From positions 1 to 44,140 of the forward strand of contig JAMYHX010000435.1 in NCBI GenBank assembly GCA_025529335.1: a DNA stretch of 44,140 nt. The letters are read 5' to 3'. The translations under genes and the position numbers were made by a program. How positions within the stretch are numbered: position 1 is the first letter of the stretch; every line of letters begins with the position of its first letter. This DNA comes from Rhizopus sp. PT2906 (lineage: Eukaryota; Mucoromycota; Mucoromycetes; Mucorales; Rhizopodaceae). Positions 44,045-44,140 of this stretch are shown here, piece after piece. Under the pieces are notes generated by a model. It was not told the origin of the DNA. It ran no database searches and worked only from the letters and a program-made list of their open reading frames with translations.

Positions 44045-44140
44045 GTAAGGAGGCATTTTACTAGATAAAAGAAACGTACATCTAACAAAGTAAACGAATT
44101 AAATATTATTTTTATCTAGAATACTATGGTTTCTAGCTTG

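Noticed and set aside
1..44140. CRISPR arrays, operons or bacterial ribosome binding sites
   Set aside because: The window is eukaryotic, with spliced genes, and no spaced identical short repeats are present.

Overview
This is nuclear DNA of a filamentous early-diverging fungus, most likely Mucoromycota (Mucorales-like). The reasons are AT-rich intergenic sequence, genes split by many short introns (mostly about 45-70 nt, GTAAGN...AG), and a fungal gene set (Tps2-type trehalose-6-phosphate phosphatase, Rax2, Vtc4, Cdk8/Ssn3, Ski6/Rrp41, Mtm1). A propionyl-CoA carboxylase alpha subunit and decayed LINE, Tc1-like and MULE elements fit the same picture. All exon models were built by hand from reading frame, splice signals and family knowledge; none has transcript support.

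Layout. 0-6.3 kb: 3' end of an unknown plus-strand gene, then a Tps2-type gene (minus), bracketed by two ~190-bp inverted-repeat arms, then a secreted protein made of six near-identical 51-residue six-cysteine repeats (minus). 6.3-11.3 kb: a 2.6-kb stretch without a visible gene, a forkhead transcription factor (minus) and its AT-rich upstream region. 11.3-15.8 kb: a PHYHD1-like dioxygenase, a broken Tc1-like transposase, a small unknown gene, and a sphingomyelin-synthase-like PAP2 membrane enzyme. 15.8-21.6 kb: a gene-poor tract with ORF relics, an orphan two-exon ORF and a dead LINE reverse transcriptase.

22-41.6 kb is a compact housekeeping block: an unknown basic/acidic protein, a pseudokinase tail-to-tail with CDK8, CDK8 head-to-head with mitochondrial propionyl-CoA carboxylase alpha, VTC4 polyphosphate polymerase, a coiled-coil membrane protein, RAX2, exosome subunit RRP41, a dienelactone hydrolase, the exosome cofactor C1D/Rrp47, and the mitochondrial carrier MTM1/SLC25A39. 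Stop codons of convergent neighbours lie as little as 11-16 nt apart. The last 2.5 kb holds a decayed MULE transposase with FAR1-type and SWIM zinc-binding motifs, followed by a second broken ORF with an E-x-K motif.

The genes do not form one pathway. Shared themes are RNA exosome (RRP41 and C1D/Rrp47, 1.4 kb apart), stress and storage metabolism (trehalose, polyphosphate), mitochondrial metabolism (PCCA, MTM1) and polarity/cell surface (RAX2, the cysteine-repeat protein). No complete new multi-gene system is evident. The strongest novelty candidates are the six-repeat cysteine protein, the inverted-repeat-flanked TPS2 block, the pseudokinase, the ATG-only first exon of RRP41, and the orphan ORFs beside transposon relics.
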